Assembly (NCBI RefSeq): GCF_001580535.1
Contig: NZ_LHZA01000153.1
Span: 1 to 64,000 of the forward strand
Reading direction: 5' to 3'
DNA from: Acetobacter cerevisiae
GTDB lineage: Bacteria > Pseudomonadota > Alphaproteobacteria > Acetobacterales > Acetobacteraceae
DNA: 64,000 bases
Position 1 is the stretch's first letter. Each line of letters begins with the position of its first letter. The notes below the pieces were generated by a model, which was given only the letters and a program-made list of their open reading frames with translations, searched no databases and was not told where the DNA came from. This document shows positions 34,362-43,447 of the stretch, piece by piece. Position numbers and translations under genes: made by a program.

Positions 34362-36590
34362 TTACGGCGTGATGCCGAGGGTCGCGTTTTCAGGAATGCC
34401 CTTGTCATTCTTGCGAGCATCCACTTCACGCTGATACGTTTCGTTCGCGCGCTTGATGAGGAACTGGCGAATGGCCTCAATCTCATCAGGCTTCATGCTC
34501 GTATCAAAACGATCCATGCCGTAGGCAGTCAGAGCACCGCGACCGACAACGTTGTAGAACGCATCCTGATGGCGGATTGAGCCGGACCAGCGCAGATCAG
34601 GCAGAACGCCAGCACCTTCCCCGTTATCGCCATGGCAGGCGGCGCAATAGGTCTGGAACTGGAAGTAGCCGTTGTCCGTCACCTTGGTGTCATACTGTGC
34701 CGGCGGCTTGACGGGCAGGAAGCCCTTGTCGTTCTGCGGCGGCAGAACAGCATTACCATCCAGAGAGAAGGCCACAACGCGGGAGTGGTTGACTGTCCAG
34801 CCGGACGTACGGGCCAGACCACCCAGGAAGAACGGATAGATCCCGCCCCAGCCCACTTCCACAGCCACGTACTGCTTGCCTTTTGCCTTATAGGTAATCG
34901 GCGGAGCAATAATGCCGCTCTGTGCATCAAAGTGGAACAGATCTGCACCGTTCGTGGCGTCGTAGGCGTGGAATTCGCCGTTAGCCAGACCCTGGAACAG
35001 AAGATCACCGCCAGTTGCCAGAAGACCGCCATTCCAGGGGCCTTTGTGGTCAACAACCCAGGCAGCCTGCTGCTTCTTCGGATCCCAGGCCACAATCCAG
35101 CCCTTCAGATCTTTCATGAAAGCCGTGCGGGCTTCGGGGGTATCGGGCAGACCAGCTTTGGTCATGTCCAGACCGAGGTTCCAGGAGTCCGGGTGCGGCT
35201 TGAAGCCACCAACCTGGTTTTTATACAGGAACGGAACCTGCTGCGCCGGGATGTAGACCAGGCCCGTTTTGGGGCTGTAGGCCATGGCAGCAAAGTTATG
35301 CCCGCCCAGATCGCCCGGAATGCCATACCATTCCTTGCCGTTCAGGGTGTAGAGCGCATCCGGGTTATAGATCGGACGACCCGTCTTGGGGTCCAGACCC
35401 TGGGCCCAGTTCTGGTACACATAGTTGTTGCCGGACAGGAATTCACCCGTTTTGGCATCCAGAATGTAGAAGAAGCCGTTTTTCGGCGCATGCACGATCA
35501 CGTGGCGTTTTTCACCATTGATCGGCAGATCAAGCGTCATGATCTGCTGGACCGAGGTGTAATCCCACTGGTCCATCGGCGTTTCCTGGAAATGCCAGAC
35601 GTATTCGCCGGTTTCAGGCTTAACGGCAACAATGCTGCCCAGGAACAGGTTATCGCCAATCCCGTCGGAACGATATTTGTAGTTCCAGGGGGAGCCGTTA
35701 CCAACAGCCAGATAAACCAGATCGGCTTCCGGGTCATAGACAATGGAGTCCCAGACCGTGCCGCCGCCGCCCTGACGCGTCCAGGCGCCCGTGGGGCTCC
35801 AGGTCTTGTAGGCTTTGTTCATCAGCGCGGAATCTGATGCAGCGTGGTCAGGCTGGTTCTTGTTGTTCGGAACCGTATAGAAGCGCCAGTCCATCTTGCC
35901 GGTTTCGGCATCGTAGGCGGTCACAAAACCACGGGCACCAAATTCGGACCCGCCGTTGCCGATCAGAACGCGACCTTTTGCAACACGCACAGCGCCGTCA
36001 ACCGTATAGGAACGCTGCTGGCCCAGAGAGGCATCTTTGGGGATGGTGTTCACGCTCCACACCAGCTTGCCGGTTTTGGCATCCAGTGCGATCAGGCGGC
36101 CATCAAACGTGCCAAAGTAGACTTTGCCGTTCCAGTATGCCGCACCACGGTTGACCGTGTCACAGCAGCCCTTGTCCGCAATGTTGCCCGGCGTGCGCGG
36201 GTCATAGGCCCACAGCAGCTTGCCGGTTGCGGCGTCGAGCGCCTTCATTTTGGACCAGTTGGTGGTGGCATACATCACGCCGTCCACGACCAGGGGCGTG
36301 CCTTCCTGCCCGCGGTTTGTGTCCAGGTCGTAGAACCAGGCCAGCTTCAGGTTGCCAACGTTGGACCGGTTGATGTCCTCCAGCGGGCTGAAGCGCTGTT
36401 CCGTGTAGGTCCGGCCATAAGAGAGCCAGTTTTCAGGGTGATCATCCGCATGGATAATCGCTTCCCCTGTGTTGCTTTGGGCGTCAGCGTAGGCAGGCAC
36501 TGCCGCATACGGCAGTGATGCGGCGCAGATCGTTCCAGCCGCGAGAATTCCTAGCAGCGAACGTCTCTTGGCGGAGGCGGGGCGGGTCAT
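34362..36590 (-). CDS. adhA: PQQ-dependent alcohol dehydrogenase, quinohaemoprotein subunit I
   Basis: The protein has 742 residues. A long signal peptide (about 1-35) is followed by an eight-bladed PQQ propeller with repeated W-type motifs. The adjacent Cys pair in KGCCDTVNRG (about 140) is the disulfide facing PQQ. A C-terminal cytochrome c domain has CAACHGDNGEG (about 649). It oxidises ethanol to acetaldehyde in the periplasm, the first step of vinegar formation. AGGA lies about 10 nt upstream of the ATG. A promoter-like TGTTATAAC lies about 210 nt upstream, so the leader is long. adhB is co-transcribed. The nearby cyo operon provides the terminal oxidase of the same chain. Confidence 0.98.
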   Translation of the reverse strand: MTRPASAKRRSLLGILAAGTICAASLPYAAVPAYADAQSNTGEAIIHADDHPENWLSYGRTYTEQRFSPLEDINRSNVGNLKLAWFYDLDTNRGQEGTPLVVDGVMYATTNWSKMKALDAATGKLLWAYDPRTPGNIADKGCCDTVNRGAAYWNGKVYFGTFDGRLIALDAKTGKLVWSVNTIPKDASLGQQRSYTVDGAVRVAKGRVLIGNGGSEFGARGFVTAYDAETGKMDWRFYTVPNNKNQPDHAASDSALMNKAYKTWSPTGAWTRQGGGGTVWDSIVYDPEADLVYLAVGNGSPWNYKYRSDGIGDNLFLGSIVAVKPETGEYVWHFQETPMDQWDYTSVQQIMTLDLPINGEKRHVIVHAPKNGFFYILDAKTGEFLSGNNYVYQNWAQGLDPKTGRPIYNPDALYTLNGKEWYGIPGDLGGHNFAAMAYSPKTGLVYIPAQQVPFLYKNQVGGFKPHPDSWNLGLDMTKAGLPDTPEARTAFMKDLKGWIVAWDPKKQQAAWVVDHKGPWNGGLLATGGDLLFQGLANGEFHAYDATNGADLFHFDAQSGIIAPPITYKAKGKQYVAVEVGWGGIYPFFLGGLARTSGWTVNHSRVVAFSLDGNAVLPPQNDKGFLPVKPPAQYDTKVTDNGYFQFQTYCAACHGDNGEGAGVLPDLRWSGSIRHQDAFYNVVGRGALTAYGMDRFDTSMKPDEIEAIRQFLIKRANETYQREVDARKNDKGIPENATLGITP

Positions 36591-36798
36591 GCGTTAGCGT
36601 CCTCGACTGATATTAAGGTGAGGAAAGAAGAAAAAAAGCCGGCAGGCCGGTTTCTCACAATCAGCCAAGAGGCCCAGTTTCTGTCAATCACGCCAGATGA
36701 ATAGCTGCCTCCATGTTCCTGGAGATTATCTAGCCGTTACAGCAGCGTAGAGGCACCGCCCCGTCTTGTAGCTGGGTGATCACGAACTGTAATAGTTT

Positions 36799-36813
36799 AT
36801 GTTATAACACGTG
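36799..36813 (-). promoter_or_regulatory. Candidate adhA promoter/operator with near-palindrome
   Basis: On the minus strand GTGTTATAACAT contains an extended -10 (TGtTATAAC) and is one base from the 12-bp palindrome GTGTTATAACAC. It is next to a CACGTG palindrome. No good -35 is seen. A related site, GTGCTATAACAC, lies upstream of cyoABCD. Confidence 0.45.
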
Positions 36814-36823
36814 ATGGGGGGAC

Positions 36824-37366
36824 TTAAATAATCCCGCTAAAATGATATTCCTCTTCCGGAATAATGAGGGGCGTTTCCTCGTTTTTCCAAGAGCTGAAAA
36901 GGGTAATTTCGGAAATGGTGTGTTCAGAAAATGTCTGTGGATGATGCATCTGAATCCACTGACTGACGTTGAGTGAAGGGACGTCCGTAACAGCGGCCAG
37001 AGGAATGGTCAGGGGGGTATAAAGTTTGGGGTTTTGCACCCCCGCCCGTTGCATGGCCGAACGGATTTTCACGGAAAGGTGATCAAGCTGTGAGGGCTGT
37101 ACTTTTATTCCGAGCGAGATTCGGTCCTTGCGTAGGGAAAGTTCAAATCCATCTGTCGTGAAGGAAAGCGGCGTACGCGGGCAAATGTTCCGCAGAGCGT
37201 GATCAATTTCTTCCAGAAGTGTGGGGTCGGTAATGTTTCCGAGCGCGCAGAACGGCAAAAAGAGAAAAGACTCCGGCACCCAGCTCTTGTCTGGAAAATG
37301 AGCCTGAAGCCCAAGCAGGGTTGTTCGGAGTTCCGCAGGGAGTGTCGCGCCAATTATAAGGTACAT
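36824..37366 (-). CDS. Degenerate 2H-phosphoesterase (LigT/ThpR-like) lacking both catalytic His
   Basis: The protein has 180 residues. It follows the pattern of RNA 2',3'-cyclic phosphodiesterase ThpR: MYLIIGATLPAELRTTL at the start, KSWVPESFLFLPFCALGNI where WVxxENLHLTLxFLG is expected, and PKLYTPLTIPLAAV where the second HxTL motif is expected. In both places the His of HxT is replaced (Phe and Leu), so the canonical reaction is unlikely. It could bind RNA or a nucleotide, or have taken another role. The ATG at 37366 has GAAGG 8 nt upstream. It is encoded on the strand of adhA and ends just upstream of the adhA promoter region. Assignment is by pattern only. Confidence 0.6.
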   Translation of the reverse strand: MYLIIGATLPAELRTTLLGLQAHFPDKSWVPESFLFLPFCALGNITDPTLLEEIDHALRNICPRTPLSFTTDGFELSLRKDRISLGIKVQPSQLDHLSVKIRSAMQRAGVQNPKLYTPLTIPLAAVTDVPSLNVSQWIQMHHPQTFSEHTISEITLFSSWKNEETPLIIPEEEYHFSGII

Positions 37367-37485
37367 CGTCAGACCTTCATCATCTCTCAGGCTGGTCATG
37401 AAAGGGGTTGCCAACCCTTGACGCAGGGGCAGGGCAGCCACAAGTATAAAGCAACGCCGGCTTGTCCGGACAAGGAGAGGAAAAG

Positions 37486-38262
37486 ATGTCGTTCAGTCAC
37501 GACTACCGTTCACCCACAGCAGCTGCGGGCTTAAATGCCCAGGCCGGCGCACTGGATGCAGGTCTGCGCGCCTACATGCTGCGCGTTTATAACTGGATGG
37601 CCTCAGGCCTGCTGCTGACAGGCATCGTGGCCTACGCCGTGGCCTTTACCGGCTTGCGGAACCTGTTTTTCCATCTGACCCCAATGGCTGGCGGTCTGGC
37701 CCTGCGCCCCACGCTGCTGGGGGATCTGGCCATGATTGCGCCGCTCGGCTTTGTGCTGGTGATGTCCTTTGGGGTTAACCGCCTGTCCCGACAGGGCGCG
37801 CAGGGTCTTTTCTGGGCTTTCTGTGCGACCATGGGCGCCAGCATGGCCAGCATTTTTCTGGTCTATACCGGTGTCTCCGTTGTGCGCGTCTTTCTGGTAA
37901 CGGCCTGCACCTTCGCGGCAACGTCTCTGTGGGGCTACACGACCAAGGCTAACCTGCTGAAGTTCAGCTCCTTCCTGATGATGGGGCTGTTCGGACTGGT
38001 GATTGCCGGTCTGGTGAATATCTTCCTGAAAAGTTCGGCAGTCTATTTTGTCTACAGCATTATCGGGGTGTTCATCTTCACGGCGTTCAGTGCGTTTGAT
38101 GCCCAGCGTATCCGGGTCACCTACCCGCAGTATGCGGCGTATGAAGGTCCGGATGAAGCGGCCAAACGCAGCGTCTATGATGCGCTGAGCCTGTATCTGA
38201 ATTTCATCAACCTCTTCCAGTTCCTGCTCCAGTTCATGGGCGTGCGGAACTCCAACGACTAA
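37486..38262 (+). CDS. Bax inhibitor-1/YccA family membrane protein
   Basis: The protein has 258 residues with seven predicted membrane helices after a hydrophilic N-terminus of about 30 residues. The BI-1 family is recognisable in GLDAGLRAYMLRVYNWMASGL-like text near residue 20 (seen as LRAYMLRVYNWMASGLLL), in AFSAFDAQRIR in the last cytosolic loop and in LSLYLNFINLFQFLLQFMG at the C-terminus. Relatives act as pH-dependent Ca2+ leaks or interact with FtsH; the role here is unknown. A strong AGGAG precedes the start. Two hairpins after the stop end the transcript. Confidence 0.92.
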   Translation: MSFSHDYRSPTAAAGLNAQAGALDAGLRAYMLRVYNWMASGLLLTGIVAYAVAFTGLRNLFFHLTPMAGGLALRPTLLGDLAMIAPLGFVLVMSFGVNRLSRQGAQGLFWAFCATMGASMASIFLVYTGVSVVRVFLVTACTFAATSLWGYTTKANLLKFSSFLMMGLFGLVIAGLVNIFLKSSAVYFVYSIIGVFIFTAFSAFDAQRIRVTYPQYAAYEGPDEAAKRSVYDALSLYLNFINLFQFLLQFMGVRNSND

Positions 38263-38280
38263 GGTTGGAAATAAGAGGTC

Positions 38281-38305
38281 CAGACTCCTTAATTGGAGGA
38301 GTCTG
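38281..38305 (+). other. Hairpin after the Bax-inhibitor gene
   Basis: CAGACTCCT (38281-38289) pairs with AGGAGTCTG (38297-38305) around TAATTGG. No T-run follows it. It lies between the stop codon and the main terminator. Confidence 0.55.
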
Positions 38306-38316
38306 AATAAATCTGG

Positions 38317-38347
38317 AAAGCCCGGCCTGCAGAGGTCGGGCTTTTTT
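38317..38347 (+). terminator. Intrinsic terminator of the Bax-inhibitor gene
   Basis: AAAGCCCGGCCT (38317-38328) pairs with AGGTCGGGCTTT, with one G-U pair and a GCAG loop. A run of Ts follows to 38347. Confidence 0.9.
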
Positions 38348-38891
38348 GTGTGGCCAGCTATGCAGTGAAGGAAAGGGCATCTGCCCATTCAGAATGCGTT
38401 CAAAATAAGACTTATGTTGAGCATGAGGAAGTGGCTCACATATCTGTGATTTGAGGTGAAGTGCTATAACACCCTGATTTAGAACAGAAAAAAAATCAGG
38501 ACATTTTTAGTATGTAATATTTAGTAACAAATAGTGAAGTCTTGTCACCCTCGAAATTCGGCGAAATAACACAGGAACGAAATGTTCTTTAGGGAATAGA
38601 TCGACTGTGACGAAAGGCTGATGGAACTTTTCGGACATTGAGAATCTGCGCTTTAGGAATAAAGTAGGGCGCAAGGCGTTTTCGCTGCCCGAGGAGCCTG
38701 TTGAACTGTCGTTCCGGCTCAGGCTTTTTCATCTCTTTTCCGGAGGAGATGGCCAGTCTGTGCAGGGTTGCCGGCATTTTGGCACCCAAGGGAAGCCGGA
38801 GCGCGGTTTCTTGCTGTTGTCGGGCTTCTATGGCAGCAGGAGCGAAGAGTCTTTGTGAGGCTAAGTAGATGTCAGAACCAAGAGGCGTGCG
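38348..38891 (+). promoter_or_regulatory. Gene-poor leader region upstream of cyoABCD
   Basis: About 540 bases hold no convincing gene. The first 250 or so are clearly AT-richer than the flanks. They carry the candidate promoter GTGCTATAACAC (38461-38472) and, 1 nt further on, an 8-bp inverted repeat CCTGATTT / AAATCAGG (38473-38480 and 38493-38500). A 39-codon ORF, 38749-38868, has GGAGG only 2 nt from its ATG, too close for efficient initiation, and no recognisable product. If the promoter is real, the oxidase mRNA has a leader of about 415 nt. Confidence 0.4.
38461..38472 (+). promoter_or_regulatory. Candidate cyo promoter/operator GTGCTATAACAC
   Basis: It has an extended -10 form (TGcTATAAC) and is one base from the palindrome GTGTTATAACAC. 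Ten of 12 bases match the site upstream of adhA. No good -35 is visible. Whether it is a -10 box, an operator or both cannot be told from sequence. Confidence 0.4.
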
Positions 38892-39815
38892 ATGAAAAAC
38901 AAGTTACTGGCGAGAATGGCGCGATTGGGCGGCCTATCGTCAGCGTTGCTGCTTGCCGGGTGTGAGATGGATGTCTTGGATCCGAAAGGCCCGGTTGGCG
39001 ATGGGGTGAAATCACTGATCGCCACCTCTACAATCGCAATGCTGATTGTGGTCATTCCGACCATCATTCTGTCCGTGTATTTCGCCTGGCATTATCGCCA
39101 GTCGAACACCAGTGCAGAATATCTTCCTAAGTGGTCTCATTCTAACAAGATCGAGCTGATCATCTGGGGCGTGCCCTCCCTGATCATTCTCTTTCTTGCG
39201 GTGATCACCTACCAGACGTGTCATTCTCTTGACCCGTACAAACCGCTGGAAGCCGAAGCAACCACCAAGCCGCTTCATGTTGAAGTTGTGGCTCTGGACT
39301 GGAAATGGCTGTTTATCTACCCGGAACAGGGTATTGCGACCGTCAACCAGCTGGCTATTCCGGTTAACACCCCCGTCGATTTCGTAATCACCTCTGATTC
39401 CGTGATGAACTCTTTCTTCATCCCGCGTCTTGGTTCCATGATTTACGCAATGGCCGGTATGCAGACTCAGCTTCACCTTATGGCTAATGAGCCGGGTGAT
39501 TATCTGGGTGAATCCGCCAACTACAGCGGCCGTGGCTTTTCTGACATGAAATTCCGCACGCTGGCTGTCAGTGGTGATGAATTCAATGCATGGGTTGATA
39601 AAGTAAAGTCTTCCTCCGAGCAGCTGGATGGTCAGACCTATCCGAAGCTGGCTGCGCCGAGCGAAGCCAATCCTGTCGAATATTTCGCGCATGTTGAACC
39701 CGGAATGTTCAACACGATCGTTGCCAAATACAACAACGGCATGGTCATGGACAAAAGCACTGGCAAGATGATTCAGGTGCAGTCCGCGATGTCCGACATG
39801 AATATGAAGGAATAG
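38892..39815 (+). CDS. cyoA: Ubiquinol oxidase subunit II (CyoA; Acetobacter CyaB)
   Basis: The protein has 307 residues. It is a lipoprotein with lipobox LLAGC (Cys about 24), two membrane helices (about 40-65 and 88-108) and a periplasmic cupredoxin domain. The quinol-oxidase type is shown by the absence of the CuA ligand set. Text such as [24 protein letters not shown] and [20 protein letters not shown] is typical of CyoA. It is the first gene of cyoABCD. In Acetobacter the complex is cytochrome a1 or bo3, depending on the haem inserted, and it is the end point of ethanol respiration. Confidence 0.97.
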   Translation: MKNKLLARMARLGGLSSALLLAGCEMDVLDPKGPVGDGVKSLIATSTIAMLIVVIPTIILSVYFAWHYRQSNTSAEYLPKWSHSNKIELIIWGVPSLIILFLAVITYQTCHSLDPYKPLEAEATTKPLHVEVVALDWKWLFIYPEQGIATVNQLAIPVNTPVDFVITSDSVMNSFFIPRLGSMIYAMAGMQTQLHLMANEPGDYLGESANYSGRGFSDMKFRTLAVSGDEFNAWVDKVKSSSEQLDGQTYPKLAAPSEANPVEYFAHVEPGMFNTIVAKYNNGMVMDKSTGKMIQVQSAMSDMNMKE

Positions 39816-39820
39816 GATCT

Positions 39821-41812
39821 ATGCTAGGGAGACTATCGTTCTCGGCCATCCCGCTGGATGTGCCGATCCTGGTAGGCACGTTCTTGGGCGTTGCCATTAT
39901 CGGTCTCGCGGTTCTGGGGCTGATTACCTATTACGGCAAGTGGGGCTACCTCTGGAAAGAGTGGCTGACTTCCGTTGACCATAAGCGTCTGGCTGTCATG
40001 TACATCGTGCTGGCGCTGGTTGCTCTGTTCCGCGGTTTTGCGGATGCCATCATGATGCGTACCCAGCTGGCCATGGCCTATGCGGGCAACCCCGGTTATC
40101 TGCCGCCGCATCACTACGATCAGATCTTCTCCGCTCACGGAACGATCATGATCTTCTTCCTGGCCATGGCTTTCATGACCGGGCTGTTCAACTTCGTTGT
40201 GCCGCTTCAGATCGGTGCCCGCGACGTTGCCTTCCCGTTCCTGAACAACCTCAGCTTCTGGATGACCGCCATTGCATTCATCCTGGTGAACGTCTCCCTG
40301 TTCATTGGTGAATTCTCACAGTGTGGCTGGCTGGCTTATCCTCCGCTGTCTGAGTCTCAGTTCAGCCCTGGCGTTGGTGTGGATTACTATATCTGGGCCA
40401 TTCAGCTCTCCGGTGTTGGCACCCTGCTGACCGGCGTGAACTTCTTCGTGACGATCGTGAAGATGCGCGCACCGGGCATGACCTGGATGAAGATGCCTGT
40501 CTTCACCTGGACGGCTTTCTGCTCCTCTATCCTGATCATGGTCTCCTTCCCCGTGCTGACCGTTGCTGTCGCACTGCTGGGTCTGGACCGTTACTTCGGT
40601 ATGCACTTCTTCACCAATGATGGTGGCGGTAACCAGATGCTGTATCTCAGCCTGATCTGGTCCTGGGGTCATCCTGAAGTTTACATTCTTGTTATTCCCG
40701 CCTTTGGCGTGTTCTCTGAAGTTGTTCCTGCTTTCTCCGGCAAGCCGCTGTTCGGCTACGGCACCATGGTTTACGCAACCTGCTCCATCATGGTTCTGTC
40801 CTTCATCGTGTGGGTTCACCACTTCTTCACGATGGGTGCTGGTCCGGATGTGAATGCCTTCTTCGGCATCGCAACCATGATCATCTCGATCCCGACTGGT
40901 GTGAAACTCTTTAACTGGATGTTCACCATGTATAAGGGTCGCGTTCAGTTCCATGCTTGCATGTACTGGGCCGTGGGCTTCATGGTGACCTTCACCATCG
41001 GTGGTATGACCGGTGTGATGATGGCAATTCCGGGTGCTGACTTCGTTCTGCATAACTCCCTGTTCCTGATTGCTCACTTCCATAACGTGATTATCGGTGG
41101 TGTGTATTTCGGTTACATCTGTGGCATGAACTTCTGGTTCCCGAAGGTCATGGGCTTCAAGATGAACGAAACCTGGGGCATCCGTGCCTTCTGGTTCTGG
41201 TTCGTTGGCTTCTACTTTGCGTTCGTTCCGCTGTATGTGCTGGGCTTCGACGGCATGACCCGTCGTATGAACCACTACGACAATCCGGAATGGCACATCT
41301 GGCTGCTGATTGCTGAAGTCGGTGCTGTGCTGATCCTGTTCGGGATCGTGTGTCAGCTGACCCAGCTTTACGTGACAATTCGTGACCGCAACCTGCCCGC
41401 TAACCGTGATGTCACGGGTGATCCGTGGAATGGTCGCGCTCTGGAATGGTCCACGTCTTCTCCGCCGCCGCCGTACAACTTTGCTATTGTCCCGCACGTT
41501 CATGAACTCGATGCGTTCATGCACGATAAGGAAAACGGCATTGATACGCGTTGTGCTGGTGGGCCGTATGCTCCGATCCACATGCCGAAAAACACGGCTG
41601 CCGGGTTCCTTATCGGCGTGTTCAGCCTCGTATTCGGCTTTGCTGCAGTATGGTATATCTGGTGGCTGGCAGCCATCGGCCTGATCGGTGTGATCGGGAC
41701 GGTTATTGCCCGTAGCGCCAACAAGGATATCGATTACTACATCCCTGCTGAAGAAGTTGCCCGGATCGAGAACGAGCATTCCCGTAAACTCATGGCACAG
41801 GCAGCTGAGTAA
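39821..41812 (+). CDS. cyoB: Ubiquinol oxidase subunit I (CyoB; Acetobacter CyaA)
   Basis: The protein has 663 residues and about 15 predicted helices. It carries the binuclear haem-copper centre. The CuB ligand and cross-linked Tyr are in [21 protein letters not shown] (split: WSWGHPEVY then ILVIPAFG). Two further CuB His residues are in WVHHFFTMG, and the haem ligands are in [30 protein letters not shown] holds the low-spin haem ligand. It reduces O2 to water and pumps protons. The gene starts 5 nt after cyoA and overlaps cyoC by one base. Confidence 0.98.
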   Translation: MLGRLSFSAIPLDVPILVGTFLGVAIIGLAVLGLITYYGKWGYLWKEWLTSVDHKRLAVMYIVLALVALFRGFADAIMMRTQLAMAYAGNPGYLPPHHYDQIFSAHGTIMIFFLAMAFMTGLFNFVVPLQIGARDVAFPFLNNLSFWMTAIAFILVNVSLFIGEFSQCGWLAYPPLSESQFSPGVGVDYYIWAIQLSGVGTLLTGVNFFVTIVKMRAPGMTWMKMPVFTWTAFCSSILIMVSFPVLTVAVALLGLDRYFGMHFFTNDGGGNQMLYLSLIWSWGHPEVYILVIPAFGVFSEVVPAFSGKPLFGYGTMVYATCSIMVLSFIVWVHHFFTMGAGPDVNAFFGIATMIISIPTGVKLFNWMFTMYKGRVQFHACMYWAVGFMVTFTIGGMTGVMMAIPGADFVLHNSLFLIAHFHNVIIGGVYFGYICGMNFWFPKVMGFKMNETWGIRAFWFWFVGFYFAFVPLYVLGFDGMTRRMNHYDNPEWHIWLLIAEVGAVLILFGIVCQLTQLYVTIRDRNLPANRDVTGDPWNGRALEWSTSSPPPPYNFAIVPHVHELDAFMHDKENGIDTRCAGGPYAPIHMPKNTAAGFLIGVFSLVFGFAAVWYIWWLAAIGLIGVIGTVIARSANKDIDYYIPAEEVARIENEHSRKLMAQAAE

Positions 41813-42417
41813 TGGCGCACGACACAACTGTTCAGACCGCAGGCCACGACGAACACCATCACGAGTCCCCGGTGGTGTTCGGGTTCTGGGTCTATCTGAT
41901 GACCGACTGCATTATCTTCGGCTCACTTTTTGCCGTGTTTGCAGTCCTGCATAACCAGGTTAACGGCGGCCCGAGCGGCCGTGACCTGTTCGAGTATAGC
42001 GGACTGGCGCAGGAAACAGCCCTGCTGCTGATCTCTTCCATCACTTATGGGTTCGGCATGATCGCCGCCCATAAGAATGAGGTCAACAAAGTCATCATGT
42101 GGCTGGGTGTAACGTTCCTTCTGGGTCTGGGCTTTGTTGGCCTGGAACTGAATGAATTTGCACACATGATCCATGAAGGTAATGGGCCGGACCGCAGCGC
42201 GTTCCTGTCTTCCTTCTTCACACTGGTGTCCACGCATGGTCTGCACGTAACGTGTGGTCTGATCTGGCTCGTGACCCTCATCGTTCAGCTGATGGGCACG
42301 ACTGAGATCCCGGAACGTATGATGAATAAGCTCACCTGCCTGAGCCTGTTCTGGCACTTCCTGGATATCGTCTGGATCTGCGTCTTCACCTATGTCTATC
42401 TGGCGAGCATGATCTGA
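41812..42417 (+). CDS. cyoC: Ubiquinol oxidase subunit III (CyoC)
   Basis: The protein has 201 residues with five predicted helices, a haem-copper oxidase subunit III of the quinol-oxidase type. It has a His-rich N-terminus (AGHDEHHHESPVVFGFWVYL) and FTLVSTHGLHVTCGLIWL. The start overlaps the cyoB stop by one base (TAATG), so translation is coupled. Subunit III stabilises the catalytic core in relatives. Confidence 0.97.
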   Translation: MAHDTTVQTAGHDEHHHESPVVFGFWVYLMTDCIIFGSLFAVFAVLHNQVNGGPSGRDLFEYSGLAQETALLLISSITYGFGMIAAHKNEVNKVIMWLGVTFLLGLGFVGLELNEFAHMIHEGNGPDRSAFLSSFFTLVSTHGLHVTCGLIWLVTLIVQLMGTTEIPERMMNKLTCLSLFWHFLDIVWICVFTYVYLASMI

Positions 42418-42749
42418 TGAGCGATCTTCACACATCCCCTTCGGGTGAAAGCCACGGTAGTGTATCCTCATACATTATCGGGTTCGTTCTTGCGGTTATC
42501 CTGACGGCAGCGTCCTTTGGTCTCGTTATGAGCCACAGCCTGTCTCCTTCAGGTACGCTGACGGGTCTTGCGGTTCTCGCCTTCATTCAGGTGCTCGTGC
42601 ACCTGCACTACTTCCTGCACATGGGCAGTGGGTCTGAACAGCGTTGGAACAACATGTGTTTCTTCTTCACTGTTGGTTTCGTCGTGATTCTGCTCATCGG
42701 CACCATGTTCATCATGAACAACACCGCCCTGCACATGATGTCCCGCTAA
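42417..42749 (+). CDS. cyoD: Ubiquinol oxidase subunit IV (CyoD)
   Basis: This is a small membrane protein of 110 residues with three helices. Typical CyoD text is SYIIGFVLAVILTAASFGLV and LVHLHYFLHMGSGSEQRW. It overlaps cyoC by one base (TGATG). It is the last gene of the oxidase operon; a strong terminator follows about 50 nt later. cyoE (haem O synthase) is not in this operon. Confidence 0.96.
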   Translation: MSDLHTSPSGESHGSVSSYIIGFVLAVILTAASFGLVMSHSLSPSGTLTGLAVLAFIQVLVHLHYFLHMGSGSEQRWNNMCFFFTVGFVVILLIGTMFIMNNTALHMMSR

Positions 42750-42800
42750 TAAGGGGCAGCTTTGCCGGTCTCGCACCGGCAGGGTCTTGTGTTTGGTAAG

Positions 42801-42835
42801 AAAAAAGCCCCGGAAGCAATTCCGGGGCTTTTTTT
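42801..42835 (+). terminator. Intrinsic terminator of cyoABCD
   Basis: There is a perfect 15-bp stem, AAAAAAGCCCCGGAA / TTCCGGGGCTTTTTT, with a GCAA loop, followed by T. It lies 51 nt after cyoD. Confidence 0.94.
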
Positions 42836-42879
42836 GTGCCTGGTGCCAGACCGGAGGCCAGCCGGAGAGGGGCCCATAA

Positions 42880-42922
42880 AAAACGGCGCGGACCACCCGG
42901 TTGGGGGTCAACGCGCCGTTTT
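42880..42922. terminator. Bidirectional terminator between cyoD and fdxA
   Basis: AAAACGGCGCG (42880-42890) pairs with CGCGCCGTTTT (42912-42922). The loop can pair internally (GACC with GGTC). On the minus strand it lies just after the fdxA stop; on the plus strand it backs up the cyo terminator. Confidence 0.75.
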
Positions 42923-42946
42923 CAAAGCACCCAAAAGGGAGGGGCT

Positions 42947-43279
42947 TCAGCCTTTATGCGGCTCGGGGGAAAGCAGGCCAGCTTTGTCCGGCTTGTCTTT
43001 CCATTCTTCCGCATCAGCCGGGGGTGTGCCCTTACGGGTGATGTTCGGCCATTTGGTAGAATAGGATGCGTTGAGTTCTGCCCATGCTGTCGCGCGATCA
43101 TCACTGTCCGGGAAAATCGCTTCTGCGGGGCATTCAGGCTCACACACGCCGCAGTCAATGCATTCATCCGGGTTGATCACCAGGAAGTTTTCACCGGCGT
43201 AGAAGCAGTCAACAGGGCAGACTTCCACACAGTCCATGAATTTGCAGCGGATGCAGTTTTCAGTGACCACGTAGGTCAT
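42947..43279 (-). CDS. fdxA: Seven-iron ferredoxin
   Basis: The protein has 110 residues. The N-terminal cluster motif [18 protein letters not shown] is of [3Fe-4S]/[4Fe-4S] type, and the second, [16 protein letters not shown], binds [4Fe-4S]. A C-terminal extension of about 50 residues (with WPNIT) is normal for FdxA of alphaproteobacteria. GGAG 6 nt upstream selects the ATG at 43279 over ATG 43285. It is a small cytoplasmic electron carrier. The adjacent SUV3-like helicase is a frequent neighbour of fdxA in alphaproteobacteria. Confidence 0.95.
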   Translation of the reverse strand: MTYVVTENCIRCKFMDCVEVCPVDCFYAGENFLVINPDECIDCGVCEPECPAEAIFPDSDDRATAWAELNASYSTKWPNITRKGTPPADAEEWKDKPDKAGLLSPEPHKG

Positions 43280-43447
43280 TGCCATCTCCGAAGATTTCTG
43301 GGGGAGCGGATCGGGTCCGGTCCCGGGACAAATGGCATGGTCATTCCCGGCCATGCCATCAAGGATGGCGAAGATATGAGGGGCTTTTTGTTCCGTGGCA
43401 ACCCGCTTCTATTAGGTATTACTGTTTCTTTCTGAGCAGAGCTGCCC

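Noticed and set aside
36631-36650. Short hairpin CCGG-CAGG-CCGG next to seven As in the adhA leader, which would be a T-run on the transcript
   Set aside because: Only four strong pairs with a mismatch at the base; too weak to be called a terminator or attenuator without other evidence.
38749-38868. 39-codon ORF upstream of cyoA as a real gene
   Set aside because: The Shine-Dalgarno is only 2 nt from the ATG and the product has no recognisable features; mentioned only as a possible leader ORF.
40316-41827. 503-codon open frame on the minus strand opposite cyoB
   Set aside because: It lies fully antisense to a clear oxidase gene, its translation is His/Glu/Asp-rich without any domain, and it arises from GC-biased third positions of cyoB.
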